From Chitinophaga hostae (GTDB lineage: Bacteria; Bacteroidota; Bacteroidia; Chitinophagales; Chitinophagaceae): 64,000 nt of DNA. Where the stretch lies: positions 1-64,000 of the forward strand of contig NZ_JAGTXB010000014.1 in NCBI RefSeq assembly GCF_018224885.1, written 5' to 3'. Every line of letters starts with the position of its first letter. Positions within the stretch are counted from its first letter, which is position 1. A program made the translations under genes and the position numbers. Below are positions 1 through 9,011 of the stretch, piece after piece. The notes under the pieces were generated by a model. It was not told where the DNA came from. It saw nothing but the letters and a program-made list of their open reading frames with translations, and ran no database searches.

Positions 1-36
1 ATTTCATTCAGCAAAATCATTTTAAATCTGATTTTC

Positions 37-1131
37 ATGTACAATAAATTTGTATTTTCTATAGCCTTACTAGGTGGTTTGTTTTTTATACTGGTCAGCT
101 GTAAGAAGCAGGAAGATAAAGGAATTCCGCCGGTGTCAATTACACATGTTAAAGGCGTGGCAGGTTACGGGGAAGCTATTTTTACCTGGGACCCTGTTTC
201 AAATACCCCTGCAGATTCCGCCAGCTTTTTATATACTTCGATCAGTTATGCCGATAGCACCGGTAAAGTTTATGAACAAAAGTACAGTCGATATACCGAT
301 AGCGTAGCTATCACCGGACTGAGTAACAGACCTTATACATTTATCATCAAAACGGTAGGTACCAAGGGGGCTTTTACGGATGTAACCTCGATTACGCTGA
401 CACCCAATCAACCAGTATACGTGATCATCGCGAAAACGTTGCTGATTGAACCCAGCATTGGCGGCGCCAGGGTATCATGGATAAACAATACCGGTAAAAC
501 CGTGGTCGTAAATGCATCCTGGAAGGACGCCTCCGGTACCACGCAGAGCCAGTCATTTACATCTTCAAAGGTGAATGGAGTGGGATATGTATCAGGGCTT
601 GCCGGTGGCGCTCCGGTTGTTGTGTCGGCAACGGTGGCTGATATATCTCAAATCAGATCCGCGCCGGTTACAGCTACCATTACACCACAGGTAGAGGTGC
701 GATTGTCCAGAACCGGATGGTCTGTAGCCGGTTTCAGCGATCAGGAGGCTGGTGGCGAAGGTCCTGTAAATGGCTATGCTACTGCAGCTATTGACGGTAA
801 TACGGGTACCTTCTGGCACACTGCATGGAATGAATCGCAGCCGCCCTATCCGCACTGGATCGCCATAAATATCGGGCAAGCCGCTACTATATCAAGGTTT
901 GGACTGGTAAACCGGCAAAATAACAGCGGCGGTCAAACTGAAATTCAGCTTATGGGCAGTATGGACAAAACTAACTGGACGGATCTGGGAACATTTCCTT
1001 TCCAGCAAAAAAATCCGGAGCAGTTTTTTTCTGTCTCACCGCAAAAATGGCAATACCTCAAAGTGGTGCTAACAAAAGGCCCCAACTTCTTTGGCTTTTT
1101 AGCTGAAATAAATTTATACGGGGCGCAGTAA
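37..1131 (+). CDS. Surface lipoprotein with C-terminal discoidin-like domain (tail of an upstream glycan locus)
   Basis: A 364-residue exported lipoprotein. The first 22 residues form a signal peptide ending in the lipobox LVSC, followed by KK. The middle has the look of beta-sandwich repeats of the DUF4998/fibronectin kind. Residues about 225-364 resemble an F5/8 type C (discoidin) carbohydrate-binding domain, with the pattern AIDGNTGTFWHTAW, then HWIAINIG and LMGSMDKTNWTDLG. Such proteins sit downstream of SusC/SusD and bind glycan at the cell surface. It is followed by a strong terminator, so it is probably the last gene of an operon that starts before the window. The exact ligand cannot be read from the sequence. 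Confidence 0.8.
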   Translation: MYNKFVFSIALLGGLFFILVSCKKQEDKGIPPVSITHVKGVAGYGEAIFTWDPVSNTPADSASFLYTSISYADSTGKVYEQKYSRYTDSVAITGLSNRPYTFIIKTVGTKGAFTDVTSITLTPNQPVYVIIAKTLLIEPSIGGARVSWINNTGKTVVVNASWKDASGTTQSQSFTSSKVNGVGYVSGLAGGAPVVVSATVADISQIRSAPVTATITPQVEVRLSRTGWSVAGFSDQEAGGEGPVNGYATAAIDGNTGTFWHTAWNESQPPYPHWIAINIGQAATISRFGLVNRQNNSGGQTEIQLMGSMDKTNWTDLGTFPFQQKNPEQFFSVSPQKWQYLKVVLTKGPNFFGFLAEINLYGAQ

Positions 1132-1593
1132 CATCAGGCATGCCCCGTGTGAACCTTTCGCCGTTCTAAAAAACGTGATACCTTTCGTATGAGGGTATCA
1201 CGTTTTTTTCTGAGCAACTTTTTCATTCCTGGTAATTCGTATCGTCTTGTTTCAATGCGCTGAAAAAATAGTGCGCTCATCAGGCCTGGTGCTGCATTAC
1301 TTATTGATACCGTTGTAAGTTGATTCACACTACAAATAGTGCAACGATCTTTGCCAATTTCGATGCTTTTTTGATCACTATCTATCCTGCTCCGGCCGTT
1401 CCGGGCAGGTTTTTATATAACGCCATTTCCCCGGAATACTGATTGCTGCTAATTCTCAGGTTCTTTTAACTTTTATGCACAGCACATCTTTCTTCCATCT
1501 TACCGGCAACAGCCGTCTTTACCCAACTCGCCGTGAAAACAAATAATCCTTACTTTTAGCTCCATCACATTTTTTCGGCAATTTCCAGTTAAT
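1132..1593. other. Intergenic region before the sigma factor
   Basis: About 460 bases without a convincing gene. It holds the terminator at 1168-1208 and presumably the promoter of the sigma factor gene. I could not identify a clear Bacteroidota -33/-7 promoter (TTTG/TAnnTTTG). A 64-codon minus-strand reading frame here (1134-1328) overlaps the terminator and has no family resemblance. Confidence 0.5.
1168..1208 (+). terminator. Rho-independent terminator after the discoidin lipoprotein
   Basis: An inverted repeat of about 15 bases per arm (1168-1182 and 1194-1208, core ACGTGATACC/GGTATCACGT) encloses an 11-base loop and runs into a T tract. It lies 37 bases after the stop codon. The A run on the 5' arm means it could also work on the other strand. 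Confidence 0.85.
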
Positions 1594-2199
1594 ATGATTT
1601 CTTCAAACACCCTGTCCGTTTGTAGTTCCGAGCTTTTGGATGAAGTGGCGGATGGTAATGAAAGTGCCTTCCGGCAGTTGTTTGATATTTATGCCGATAG
1701 AATTTATGGCGTAGCATATACCTATACAAAATCTCCTCACCTCTCAGAAGAGATTGTACAGGACGTATTTGTGAAAGTATGGCTTAAAAGAACCTCCTTG
1801 CCCGCAGTCAGGAATATCGCGGATTATATCTTTATCATTTCAAGAAACAGGATTTTGAATGAACTGCGTCGCCTCCGGCTGGAGAAAGATTATCTCCGGC
1901 AGTTATTGTCGGAAGAGGGGGAACAGCTTCAGTCGCCGGAAAGTGAATACGTGCTGAAAGAATCCCGCCATCTTATTGTGAACGCTATCAACAGCCTGCC
2001 GCCCCAGCAAAAAGTGGTATACCAGCTTAACCAGCTACAGGGGCTGAGACTGGGAGATGTGGCATTGCAACTGGGCTTATCCAGGAACACCGTCAGAAAC
2101 CACCTGGCGAGGGCCACCCAATCTATACGGGACTATATTCATGAACACTCTGATGAGTCAACCTTTCTCTTCGTAATAATTTTTTTTGCATTACAGTAG
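1594..2199 (+). CDS. ECF sigma-70 factor, FecI-like, Bacteroides expansion type
   Basis: A 201-residue extracytoplasmic-function sigma factor. Region 2 lies near residues 25-90 (FRQLFDIYADRIYGVAYTYT, then LSEEIVQDVFVKVW). Region 4 lies near residues 130-185, with a helix-turn-helix (LGDVALQLGLSRNTVRNHLARA). These factors direct RNA polymerase to SusC/SusD-type operons and are held by a membrane FecR protein. The next gene, 77 bases downstream, is that FecR. The short hydrophobic end (FLFVIIFFALQ) is common in this Bacteroidota group. The target is probably the SusC operon beginning at 3582. Confidence 0.93.
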   Translation: MISSNTLSVCSSELLDEVADGNESAFRQLFDIYADRIYGVAYTYTKSPHLSEEIVQDVFVKVWLKRTSLPAVRNIADYIFIISRNRILNELRRLRLEKDYLRQLLSEEGEQLQSPESEYVLKESRHLIVNAINSLPPQQKVVYQLNQLQGLRLGDVALQLGLSRNTVRNHLARATQSIRDYIHEHSDESTFLFVIIFFALQ

Positions 2200-2276
2200 T
2201 ATCCCACTGGTACATTTCTTTAAGTCGCGTGTCTTTATCCTGAATCAGTTACAATAACACTGGTAACGAAAGCAAT

Positions 2277-3410
2277 ATGCAACGATTTCGCAGCATCATA
2301 AAAACATACCTGGAAGGCCGTATGTCGGAAAAGGAACTGTCAGAACGACTATCTGCTCACGATGATGAGCTGCACAGCACCATTCATGAACAGCTGGAAT
2401 CCGGGGCCTTTGACGGCCTTACAAATCCTGCGGGTCGCGAGGAAATGTATAACCGTGTGATGGCGCAGGCGAAACAAACCGAAAGCGGCCTGCATATTTC
2501 CTATCGCAAATGGTTCAGGGTGGCTGCTGCCATATTGCTTCCGGTGATGGCTGTGGCAGGGTGGTGGTACTATACGCAGGAACAACTTCCTCATAAATTG
2601 ACAGAACATCATATCACCCGGTCTGCAAAGAACAAAGTGGTGCTTACACTTTCAGACGGCACAGCTATCGAACTGGACAGTTCCGGGAAAGGAGTGGTGG
2701 CCAGGCAGGGAAATACGGTGGTACTGAAAAAAGACAACGGACAACTTGTTTACAATCCGTCGCTCAACAAAGGAGGCGAGGTACTCTATAATAAAATATC
2801 GACGCCAAAAGGAGAAACATTTAGGGTAACACTGCCGGATGGCAGCACCGCATTGCTGAATGCAGCTTCCTCCATACGTTTCCCGGTGGTATTTTCAAAA
2901 GATAGCAGGCAGGTAGAAGTAACCGGTGAGGCATATTTTGAGATAGAAAAAGCGAGGGCGCCCTTTCGTGTTAAAACCAGGGGCGCAGAGATACAGGTAC
3001 TGGGTACTAAGTTTAACGTAAACGGATATACGGACGAAAGCGCGCTCAGGGTAACATTGCTGGAAGGCGCAGTGAAAGTGGCTGGCAGCAGGGACAGTGT
3101 AATGCTGCACCCTGGTCAGCAGGCGGTGCTGACCGGCTATGATGCGGGTGTGCGCGACCGGGTAGACCTCGAGGAGGCGATGGCATGGAAGAATGGAAAC
3201 TTCGTTTTCAATAGCCTTACCCTGCCCGAAATCATGCGCCAGATCTGCCGCTGGTACGACGTAGAAGTAACCTATGAAGGACCGGTAAGTCAGAAACGTT
3301 TTACCGGGATAGTAGGGCGTAATGAAAGCATCTCAGAAGTACTCGGCTTTATGCAAACAGCCGGCATCAAATATAAAATCAACGATCGGAAAATAGTTAT
3401 AACGCAGTAA
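2277..3410 (+). CDS. FecR-family anti-sigma factor
   Basis: A 377-residue inner-membrane regulator. It has a cytoplasmic N-terminal part (1-80), one membrane helix near residues 83-100 (VAAAILLPVMAVAGWWYY), a periplasmic FecR domain (about 115-285, with TPKGETFRVTLPDGSTALLN and GEAYFEIEK), and a C-terminal DUF4974-type domain (FNSLTLPEIMRQICRWYDVEV to the end). In this family the periplasmic part senses the STN domain of a partner TonB receptor and releases the sigma factor. The upstream sigma gene and the downstream SusC with an STN domain complete the expected three-part switch. Confidence 0.93.
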   Translation: MQRFRSIIKTYLEGRMSEKELSERLSAHDDELHSTIHEQLESGAFDGLTNPAGREEMYNRVMAQAKQTESGLHISYRKWFRVAAAILLPVMAVAGWWYYTQEQLPHKLTEHHITRSAKNKVVLTLSDGTAIELDSSGKGVVARQGNTVVLKKDNGQLVYNPSLNKGGEVLYNKISTPKGETFRVTLPDGSTALLNAASSIRFPVVFSKDSRQVEVTGEAYFEIEKARAPFRVKTRGAEIQVLGTKFNVNGYTDESALRVTLLEGAVKVAGSRDSVMLHPGQQAVLTGYDAGVRDRVDLEEAMAWKNGNFVFNSLTLPEIMRQICRWYDVEVTYEGPVSQKRFTGIVGRNESISEVLGFMQTAGIKYKINDRKIVITQ

Positions 3411-3440
3411 CAAATATCACCAAAATCCGCCCATAAAAAA

Positions 3441-3465
3441 CCGTTCTGTGTGCGAGACAGAACGG
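3441..3465. other. Hairpin between FecR and SusC genes
   Basis: A perfect 9-base inverted repeat (CCGTTCTGT at 3441-3449, ACAGAACGG at 3457-3465) lies 30 bases after the FecR stop. No T tract follows on the plus strand, so it is not a typical terminator in that direction. It may lower readthrough or protect an mRNA end. Confidence 0.5.
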
Positions 3466-3480
3466 CTGAATACGGGCAAA

Positions 3481-3504
3481 CTATCCGGATAGCTATCCGG
3501 ATAA
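3481..3504. repeat. Tandem copies of a palindromic 12-mer before SusC
   Basis: CTATCCGGATAG (3481-3492) is followed directly by CTATCCGGATAA (3493-3504). Each unit contains the palindrome TATCCGGATA, so the DNA can read as two adjacent dyads and the RNA could fold. It lies about 80 bases upstream of the SusC start, where a promoter or operator would be expected. Confidence 0.6.
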
Positions 3505-3581
3505 GGAGTTCTATGCTCAGAAATCTCTAATCATTTACCCTAATCCACTCATTAAAAATGAGTAATTGAAAAAACAAAAGT

Positions 3582-6500
3582 ATGAATTTAAGAGGACATT
3601 TCCTTGCCCATCCACGATGTGAAACAATCACAAAACTATTGTTGATGATGAAGTTTACTGCTTTTGCCCTGTTCTGTTTTTGCATGCAGACCAGCGCCAC
3701 CGGGTTTAGCCAGAGCGTTACATTATCAGAAAAGAATGTGTCACTGAAAACGGTACTAAAAGAAATCAACCGTCAAACAGGATACAAATTTTTCTATGAA
3801 GATGAACTGGTAAACAATGCCACAGGCATAAACATTGACGTTCGTAACGTACCATTATCTGATGCCTTGAAAACCTGTTTCAAAGGCCTTTCGTTAACTT
3901 ATTCGGTCTCGAAAAACCGGATCATTATCACGGCAACAGAAACCGCCGGAAAGGACTCCGCTTCGGCAACCGCACCGCTGGCGGTAGACATCACCGGGGT
4001 GGTACTTGGTGATGACGGCACGCCATTGCCGGGTGCTACCGTAAAACTGAAAGGTACTGCCAAAGGCGTAACCACAGATGCTAACGGACACTTTTCCATC
4101 CAGGTACCGCGCACCGGCGTATTGCTCACGGTGTCGTTTATTGGCTATGAGCAGCTGGACGTAACCGTGCATTCCGCAGACCCAATGCGGATTGTACTTA
4201 AACGCCTGGAATCAAAAGTAGAAGAGGTAGTAGTGGTAGCGCAGGGAAGACAACGGAAAACAGAAGTGGTGGGAGCCGTTACCTCTATTAAACCGGCAGA
4301 ACTGAAGATCCCCAGCAGCAACCTGACGAATGCACTCGCCGGAAAACTGGCAGGTATTATCGCTTATCAGCGGAGTGGCGAACCGGGATTCGACAACGCT
4401 GATTTTTTTGTCAGGGGCGTAACTACTTTCGGTTACCGGAAATCACCCCTGATCCTGATCGATAATATTGAAGCATCTACCACGGATCTCGCACGTCTCC
4501 AGGTCGATGATATCGCGAGCTTTTCCATCATGAAAGATGCCACCGCCACCGCATTGTACGGATCTAAAGGCGCCAATGGCATCATACTCATCACCACCAA
4601 GGAAGGTAAGGAAGGAGCCGCCAATGTGTCGTTCAGGGCAGAAAACTCTGTTTCCCGCTCTACCCGGAATGTACAACTGGCCGATCCGGTAACGTATATG
4701 GAATTGGCTAATGAAGCGGTGCTTACAAGAAATCCCCTGGGTGGACTGCTCTACTCGAAAGATAAAATTGAGAACACCAGGAATGGAACTGACCCGGTGG
4801 TATACCCGTCGACCGACTGGCAAAAAATGTTATTGCGTAATTCGGCCCTCAACCAGCGTTACAACCTGTCGGTAAACGGCGGCGGAAAGATAGCACGTTA
4901 CTATGTATCCGGTGCTATGAACCTGGACAATGGGATTTTAAAAGTAGATAAGAAAAGTAACTTCAACAGCAATTCCAAACTCAAGTCATACTCGATCAGG
5001 AGTAATGTCAATGTGAATCTTACCCCTTCCACGGAGATGATCGTGCGTATATCAGGAAGCTTTGATGATTATTCAGGACCCATCAAAGGGGGGCAGGATA
5101 TTTATGGTCAGATCATGCAATCGAATCCTGTACTATTCCCCGCCTATTACGAGCCTACGGAAGAAACAAAGTATGTGCGGCATATTATGTTTGGTAATGC
5201 TGCCGACGGCAAATACAATAATCCGTATGCGGATCTGCAGAAAGGATACAAACAGTTTAACAGGTCTGCCATCAATGCGCAGCTGGCGCTTAATCAAAAG
5301 CTGTCTTTTATTACGGAAGGTCTTTCCGCCAGGGGCTTGATCAATATTCAACGCAATGCCTACTTTGCCGTATCAAGGTCTTATAATCCGTTCTTTTACC
5401 TGGCCTACAATTACGACTATGTGAGCAAAGGGTATTCGCTGAATGCGATCAACCAGGAGGCAGGGCAATCGCACGCGCCTGCAGGTACGGAGTATCTTGA
5501 CTACGCGGAGAATGATAAAACATTGTCGTCCGACTTTTATGCCGAGCTGGCAGTAGACTATCGCAGAACATTTAATAAAGTACATGGCCTGAGTGGTACA
5601 CTGGTAGGAATAGCAAAGAACAGTCTTACCGGAAATGCAGGCAGCCTCCAGAATTCCCTTCCTTTCAGGAACGTGGGCTTATCAGGACGCGCCACCTATT
5701 TGTATGATAACAGGTATGCGGCCGAGTTTAACTTCGGCTACAACGGATCGGAGCGATTTTATAAAACCCATCGTTTTGGTTTCTTCCCTTCAGCAGGTGT
5801 TGCTTATACCGTGTCAAATGAAAACTATTGGGAGAAGTTAAAGGATGTGGTCACTAAACTTAAATTAAGGGCCACGTATGGCCTGGTGGGCAATGATGCT
5901 ATCGGTAGCCCTACTGACCGTTTCTTTTACCTGTCTAACGTGAATATGAGCAGTGGTGACAGGAGTATGGTATTTGGAACGCTGAAAAATTACAGTCTTA
6001 CCGGTATCGACATCTCCAGGTATGGCAACAATGATATTACCTGGGAGCAGGCGGCAAAAACCAATATCGGGTTTGAAGCGTCCTTCTTCGACCGTTTAAA
6101 CCTCGAAGTGGATGTATACAACGAAAAAAGATCCAACATCCTGATGCCCCGTACGTCGATCCCTACTACCATGGGGTTGTCGGCTGGCCTGAGCGCTAAC
6201 GTTGGGAAGGCATCTGCACATGGTATAGATGTGGCCATGGATTATTCTCACCAGATCACCAGTAAATGGTGGGCCAAGGCAATGGCTAACTTTACCTACG
6301 CCACCAGCCGGTTTGATGTATATGAAGAACCATCTTACCCGGAAAAAAATAAATCGCATGTGGGTCACTCACTTTCCCAGCAGTGGGGATACATCGCAGA
6401 ACGACTGTTTGTAGATGACCTGGATGCAAAAAATTCTCCCAAACAAAACTTCGGCTTATACGGAGGCGGAGATATCAAGTACAGGGACGTTAACGGAGAT

Positions 6501-7031
6501 GGAAAGATCACGGAGCTGGATATGGCCCCGATCGGCTTCCCGACTACGCCGGAAATCGTATATGGCTTTGGGTTATCCTCGGGGTATGATCGTTTCGATT
6601 TCAATATCTTTTTCCAGGGACTGGCCAGGGAATCTTTCTGGATCGATTCCAAAGCTACTTCTCCTTTCATCGATGATCAACGCCAGTTGTTAAAAGTTTG
6701 GGCGGATAATCACTGGAGTGAAGACAATCAAAATATTTATGCCCTGTGGCCCAGGCTGAGCACCAGTTTGATCGATAACAACAACCAAACCAGCACCTGG
6801 TTTATGAGAAATGGAGCGCTGCTGCGTATCAAATCCATAGAAATTGGTTATACACTACCCACCCCGCTGATGAAACGCCTGCGCCTTTCCAATGCCAGGT
6901 TTTACCTGAACGGCACCAACCTGTTTACCTTCAGCAAGTTTAACCTGTGGGATGTGGAAATGGGTGGCAATGGTTTGGGATACCCCATTCAGCGGGTGTT
7001 TAATGCAGGCGTAACCTGTTCATTTAAATAG
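3582..7031 (+). CDS. SusC-family TonB-dependent outer membrane receptor with STN domain
   Basis: An 1149-residue outer-membrane transporter that imports glycan pieces or another large ligand using TonB energy. In order: signal sequence (about 1-44), secretin/TonB N-terminal STN domain (about 48-115, SLKTVLKEINRQTGYKFFY), carboxypeptidase-regulatory-like domain (about 138-215, VTGVVLGDDGTPLPGATVKL-like), plug domain (about 230-350, with DDIASFSIMKDATATALYGS and GANGIILITTK), and the beta barrel ending in CSFK. The STN domain is the part that talks to FecR, matching the sigma/anti-sigma pair upstream. The start was kept at the first ATG, but the ATG pair at residues 22-23 gives a shorter, more usual signal peptide. 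The substrate is not evident. Confidence 0.95.
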   Translation: MNLRGHFLAHPRCETITKLLLMMKFTAFALFCFCMQTSATGFSQSVTLSEKNVSLKTVLKEINRQTGYKFFYEDELVNNATGINIDVRNVPLSDALKTCFKGLSLTYSVSKNRIIITATETAGKDSASATAPLAVDITGVVLGDDGTPLPGATVKLKGTAKGVTTDANGHFSIQVPRTGVLLTVSFIGYEQLDVTVHSADPMRIVLKRLESKVEEVVVVAQGRQRKTEVVGAVTSIKPAELKIPSSNLTNALAGKLAGIIAYQRSGEPGFDNADFFVRGVTTFGYRKSPLILIDNIEASTTDLARLQVDDIASFSIMKDATATALYGSKGANGIILITTKEGKEGAANVSFRAENSVSRSTRNVQLADPVTYMELANEAVLTRNPLGGLLYSKDKIENTRNGTDPVVYPSTDWQKMLLRNSALNQRYNLSVNGGGKIARYYVSGAMNLDNGILKVDKKSNFNSNSKLKSYSIRSNVNVNLTPSTEMIVRISGSFDDYSGPIKGGQDIYGQIMQSNPVLFPAYYEPTEETKYVRHIMFGNAADGKYNNPYADLQKGYKQFNRSAINAQLALNQKLSFITEGLSARGLINIQRNAYFAVSRSYNPFFYLAYNYDYVSKGYSLNAINQEAGQSHAPAGTEYLDYAENDKTLSSDFYAELAVDYRRTFNKVHGLSGTLVGIAKNSLTGNAGSLQNSLPFRNVGLSGRATYLYDNRYAAEFNFGYNGSERFYKTHRFGFFPSAGVAYTVSNENYWEKLKDVVTKLKLRATYGLVGNDAIGSPTDRFFYLSNVNMSSGDRSMVFGTLKNYSLTGIDISRYGNNDITWEQAAKTNIGFEASFFDRLNLEVDVYNEKRSNILMPRTSIPTTMGLSAGLSANVGKASAHGIDVAMDYSHQITSKWWAKAMANFTYATSRFDVYEEPSYPEKNKSHVGHSLSQQWGYIAERLFVDDLDAKNSPKQNFGLYGGGDIKYRDVNGDGKITELDMAPIGFPTTPEIVYGFGLSSGYDRFDFNIFFQGLARESFWIDSKATSPFIDDQRQLLKVWADNHWSEDNQNIYALWPRLSTSLIDNNNQTSTWFMRNGALLRIKSIEIGYTLPTPLMKRLRLSNARFYLNGTNLFTFSKFNLWDVEMGGNGLGYPIQRVFNAGVTCSFK

Positions 7032-7059
7032 TAAATAACTAACAGTGAAAAAAACACGT

Positions 7060-8961
7060 ATGAAGATCATAAAGATAATGTTGCTGGGGATAATGATCAC
7101 CTGCACCAGTGGCTGTAAAAAGTTTCTTGATATTATACCCGATAACGTGGCAACCCTGGACCAAGCCTTCCAGATGCGGGCTACCGCCAAAAAGTACCTG
7201 TTTACCTGCTATTCGTATCTGCCGGATTTGGGCCATCCGGCGGCAAACTATACTTTCCTGGGATCGCGGGAAATAGCCACGCCGTATCCCGGCTCCCAGG
7301 CTCCTGGTATACCCGGGTCAATTATGCAGCTTTGCTACGACTACCAGAATATTGTAAATCCTATCAACAACTACTGGGATGGAAACATGGATGACAACGG
7401 TGGTATAGCCATGTTTACCGCGATGCGTACCTGCAATATATTCCTGGAGAACATAGGCAGGGTGCCGGATATACAGGAGGTGGAAAGAAAAAGATGGATC
7501 GCCGAAGTCAAAGTATTAAAGGCATATTATCATTTCCTGATGATGCGCATGTACGGCCCCATTCCCATGATGAAAACAAATATCCCCGTATCGGCTGATG
7601 TGGAAGCGGTAAAAGTAAAGCGCGACCCGGTAGATGACGTAGCCGCCTATATCGCCCAGCTGGTGGATGAAGCAGTACCGGATCTGCCGTCGGTGATCAA
7701 CAACCAGCGGGAGGAGTTAGGACGTATTACCACTCCTATTGCATTGGCTGTAAAGGCCTATGCACTGACCCTCGATGCGAGCCCTCTTTTCAATGGGAAT
7801 GCAGACTATGCCGGCTTAAAAAATAAGGATGGCCAGGCACTGGTGAATACCGCATTCGACAGGGGGAAATGGCAAAAAGCAGCGGCAGCCTGTAATGATG
7901 CCATTACAGCGGCTAATAATGCCGGATTTAAACTGTACTATTTCGAGAAACCTTTTGACCTCAACAACATTGGTGATACCACCAAAAAATGTATGGACAT
8001 CAGGTGTGCGATTAGCGAAGAATGGAACCAGGAGTGTATATGGGGCTTTCCTCAAACCACTACCAGCGAATTACAACGGGAGTGTGCTCCCAGGAACGAT
8101 GTTTATTCCTATACCTATGCTTTATGGGCGGCGAATATGAATGCCTGTGAAATATTCTATACCGGGAATGGTGTGCCGATTGAAGAGGATCTTGACTGGG
8201 ATTATAATAACAGGTATACGAAGTTAGTAACCGTACCTGTTGCTATGCGCAGCATTTTAAAGCCTAACTATACCACATCTTCCTTTAACATGAACAGGGA
8301 ATACCGCTTCTATGCGGATCTGGCTTTTGACGGCTCTTCCTATTTCATGAAGCAACGACCAAACGAAGACAACCTGCTGTATATAAATACCATGTGGGGA
8401 TCTTCGTCTGCCAACACACTGTCGAGGTATTCGTTTACCGGCTACTGGCCTAAAAAACTGGTGAGCTGGAAAACATCCGGCGATGGAGGCTCCTATACTG
8501 CAGACGCCTATTTATGGCCTGCCATTCGTTTAAGTGCCCTGTACCTGATGTATGCGGAAGCGCTCAATGAATCAGAAGGACCTACTCCTAAAGCTTATCA
8601 ATATATTGACGAAGTACGCCGCAGGGCAGGACTGGATGGTGTAGTGCAATCATGGGCCGCGCATTCCAGGAATGCCGCCAAACCTTCTTCCAGGGAGGGA
8701 CTGCGGAGTATTATCCAGCAGGAAACCATGATCGAATTTATTTTCGAAGGAGAGAACTACTGGAACATGCGCAGGTGGAAAAGGCTGGACCTGATGAACA
8801 GACCCATCACCGGTTGGGATGTTACACAGAATACCCCCGCTACATTTTACAGGGCAAGGTCTATTTACCAGCCACACAATACCTTTAAGGATTTCCTGGC
8901 GCCCATCAGGGAATATAACCTCTATGTAAATCCTAATCTTGTTCAGAACCCACTATGGTAA
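7060..8961 (+). CDS. SusD/RagB-family outer membrane lipoprotein
   Basis: A roughly 633-residue lipoprotein that forms the lid of the SusC transporter. It has a signal peptide with lipobox TSGC followed by KKFLD, the usual SusD start. Tetratricopeptide-like helices and the conserved C-terminal pattern are present (AIRLSALYLMYAEALNE, YIDEVRRRAGL, EFIFEGENYWNMRRWKRLD). A GTG five codons earlier (7045) is in frame; the ATG at 7060 was preferred because it directly begins a normal signal peptide. The gene begins 28 bases after SusC, so the two are co-transcribed. Confidence 0.95.
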   Translation: MKIIKIMLLGIMITCTSGCKKFLDIIPDNVATLDQAFQMRATAKKYLFTCYSYLPDLGHPAANYTFLGSREIATPYPGSQAPGIPGSIMQLCYDYQNIVNPINNYWDGNMDDNGGIAMFTAMRTCNIFLENIGRVPDIQEVERKRWIAEVKVLKAYYHFLMMRMYGPIPMMKTNIPVSADVEAVKVKRDPVDDVAAYIAQLVDEAVPDLPSVINNQREELGRITTPIALAVKAYALTLDASPLFNGNADYAGLKNKDGQALVNTAFDRGKWQKAAAACNDAITAANNAGFKLYYFEKPFDLNNIGDTTKKCMDIRCAISEEWNQECIWGFPQTTTSELQRECAPRNDVYSYTYALWAANMNACEIFYTGNGVPIEEDLDWDYNNRYTKLVTVPVAMRSILKPNYTTSSFNMNREYRFYADLAFDGSSYFMKQRPNEDNLLYINTMWGSSSANTLSRYSFTGYWPKKLVSWKTSGDGGSYTADAYLWPAIRLSALYLMYAEALNESEGPTPKAYQYIDEVRRRAGLDGVVQSWAAHSRNAAKPSSREGLRSIIQQETMIEFIFEGENYWNMRRWKRLDLMNRPITGWDVTQNTPATFYRARSIYQPHNTFKDFLAPIREYNLYVNPNLVQNPLW

Positions 8962-9011
8962 GCAACCGTGGAGATGTGCAGCAGAACAATTATCAATCAA
9001 ATCACAAAGGA

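Noticed and set aside
1134..1328. 64-codon minus-strand frame after the first gene
   Set aside because: It overlaps a strong terminator and has no signal peptide, motif or plausible neighbour.
3441..3465. Rho-independent terminator between FecR and SusC
   Set aside because: The stem is good but no T tract follows on the transcribed strand; kept only as a hairpin.
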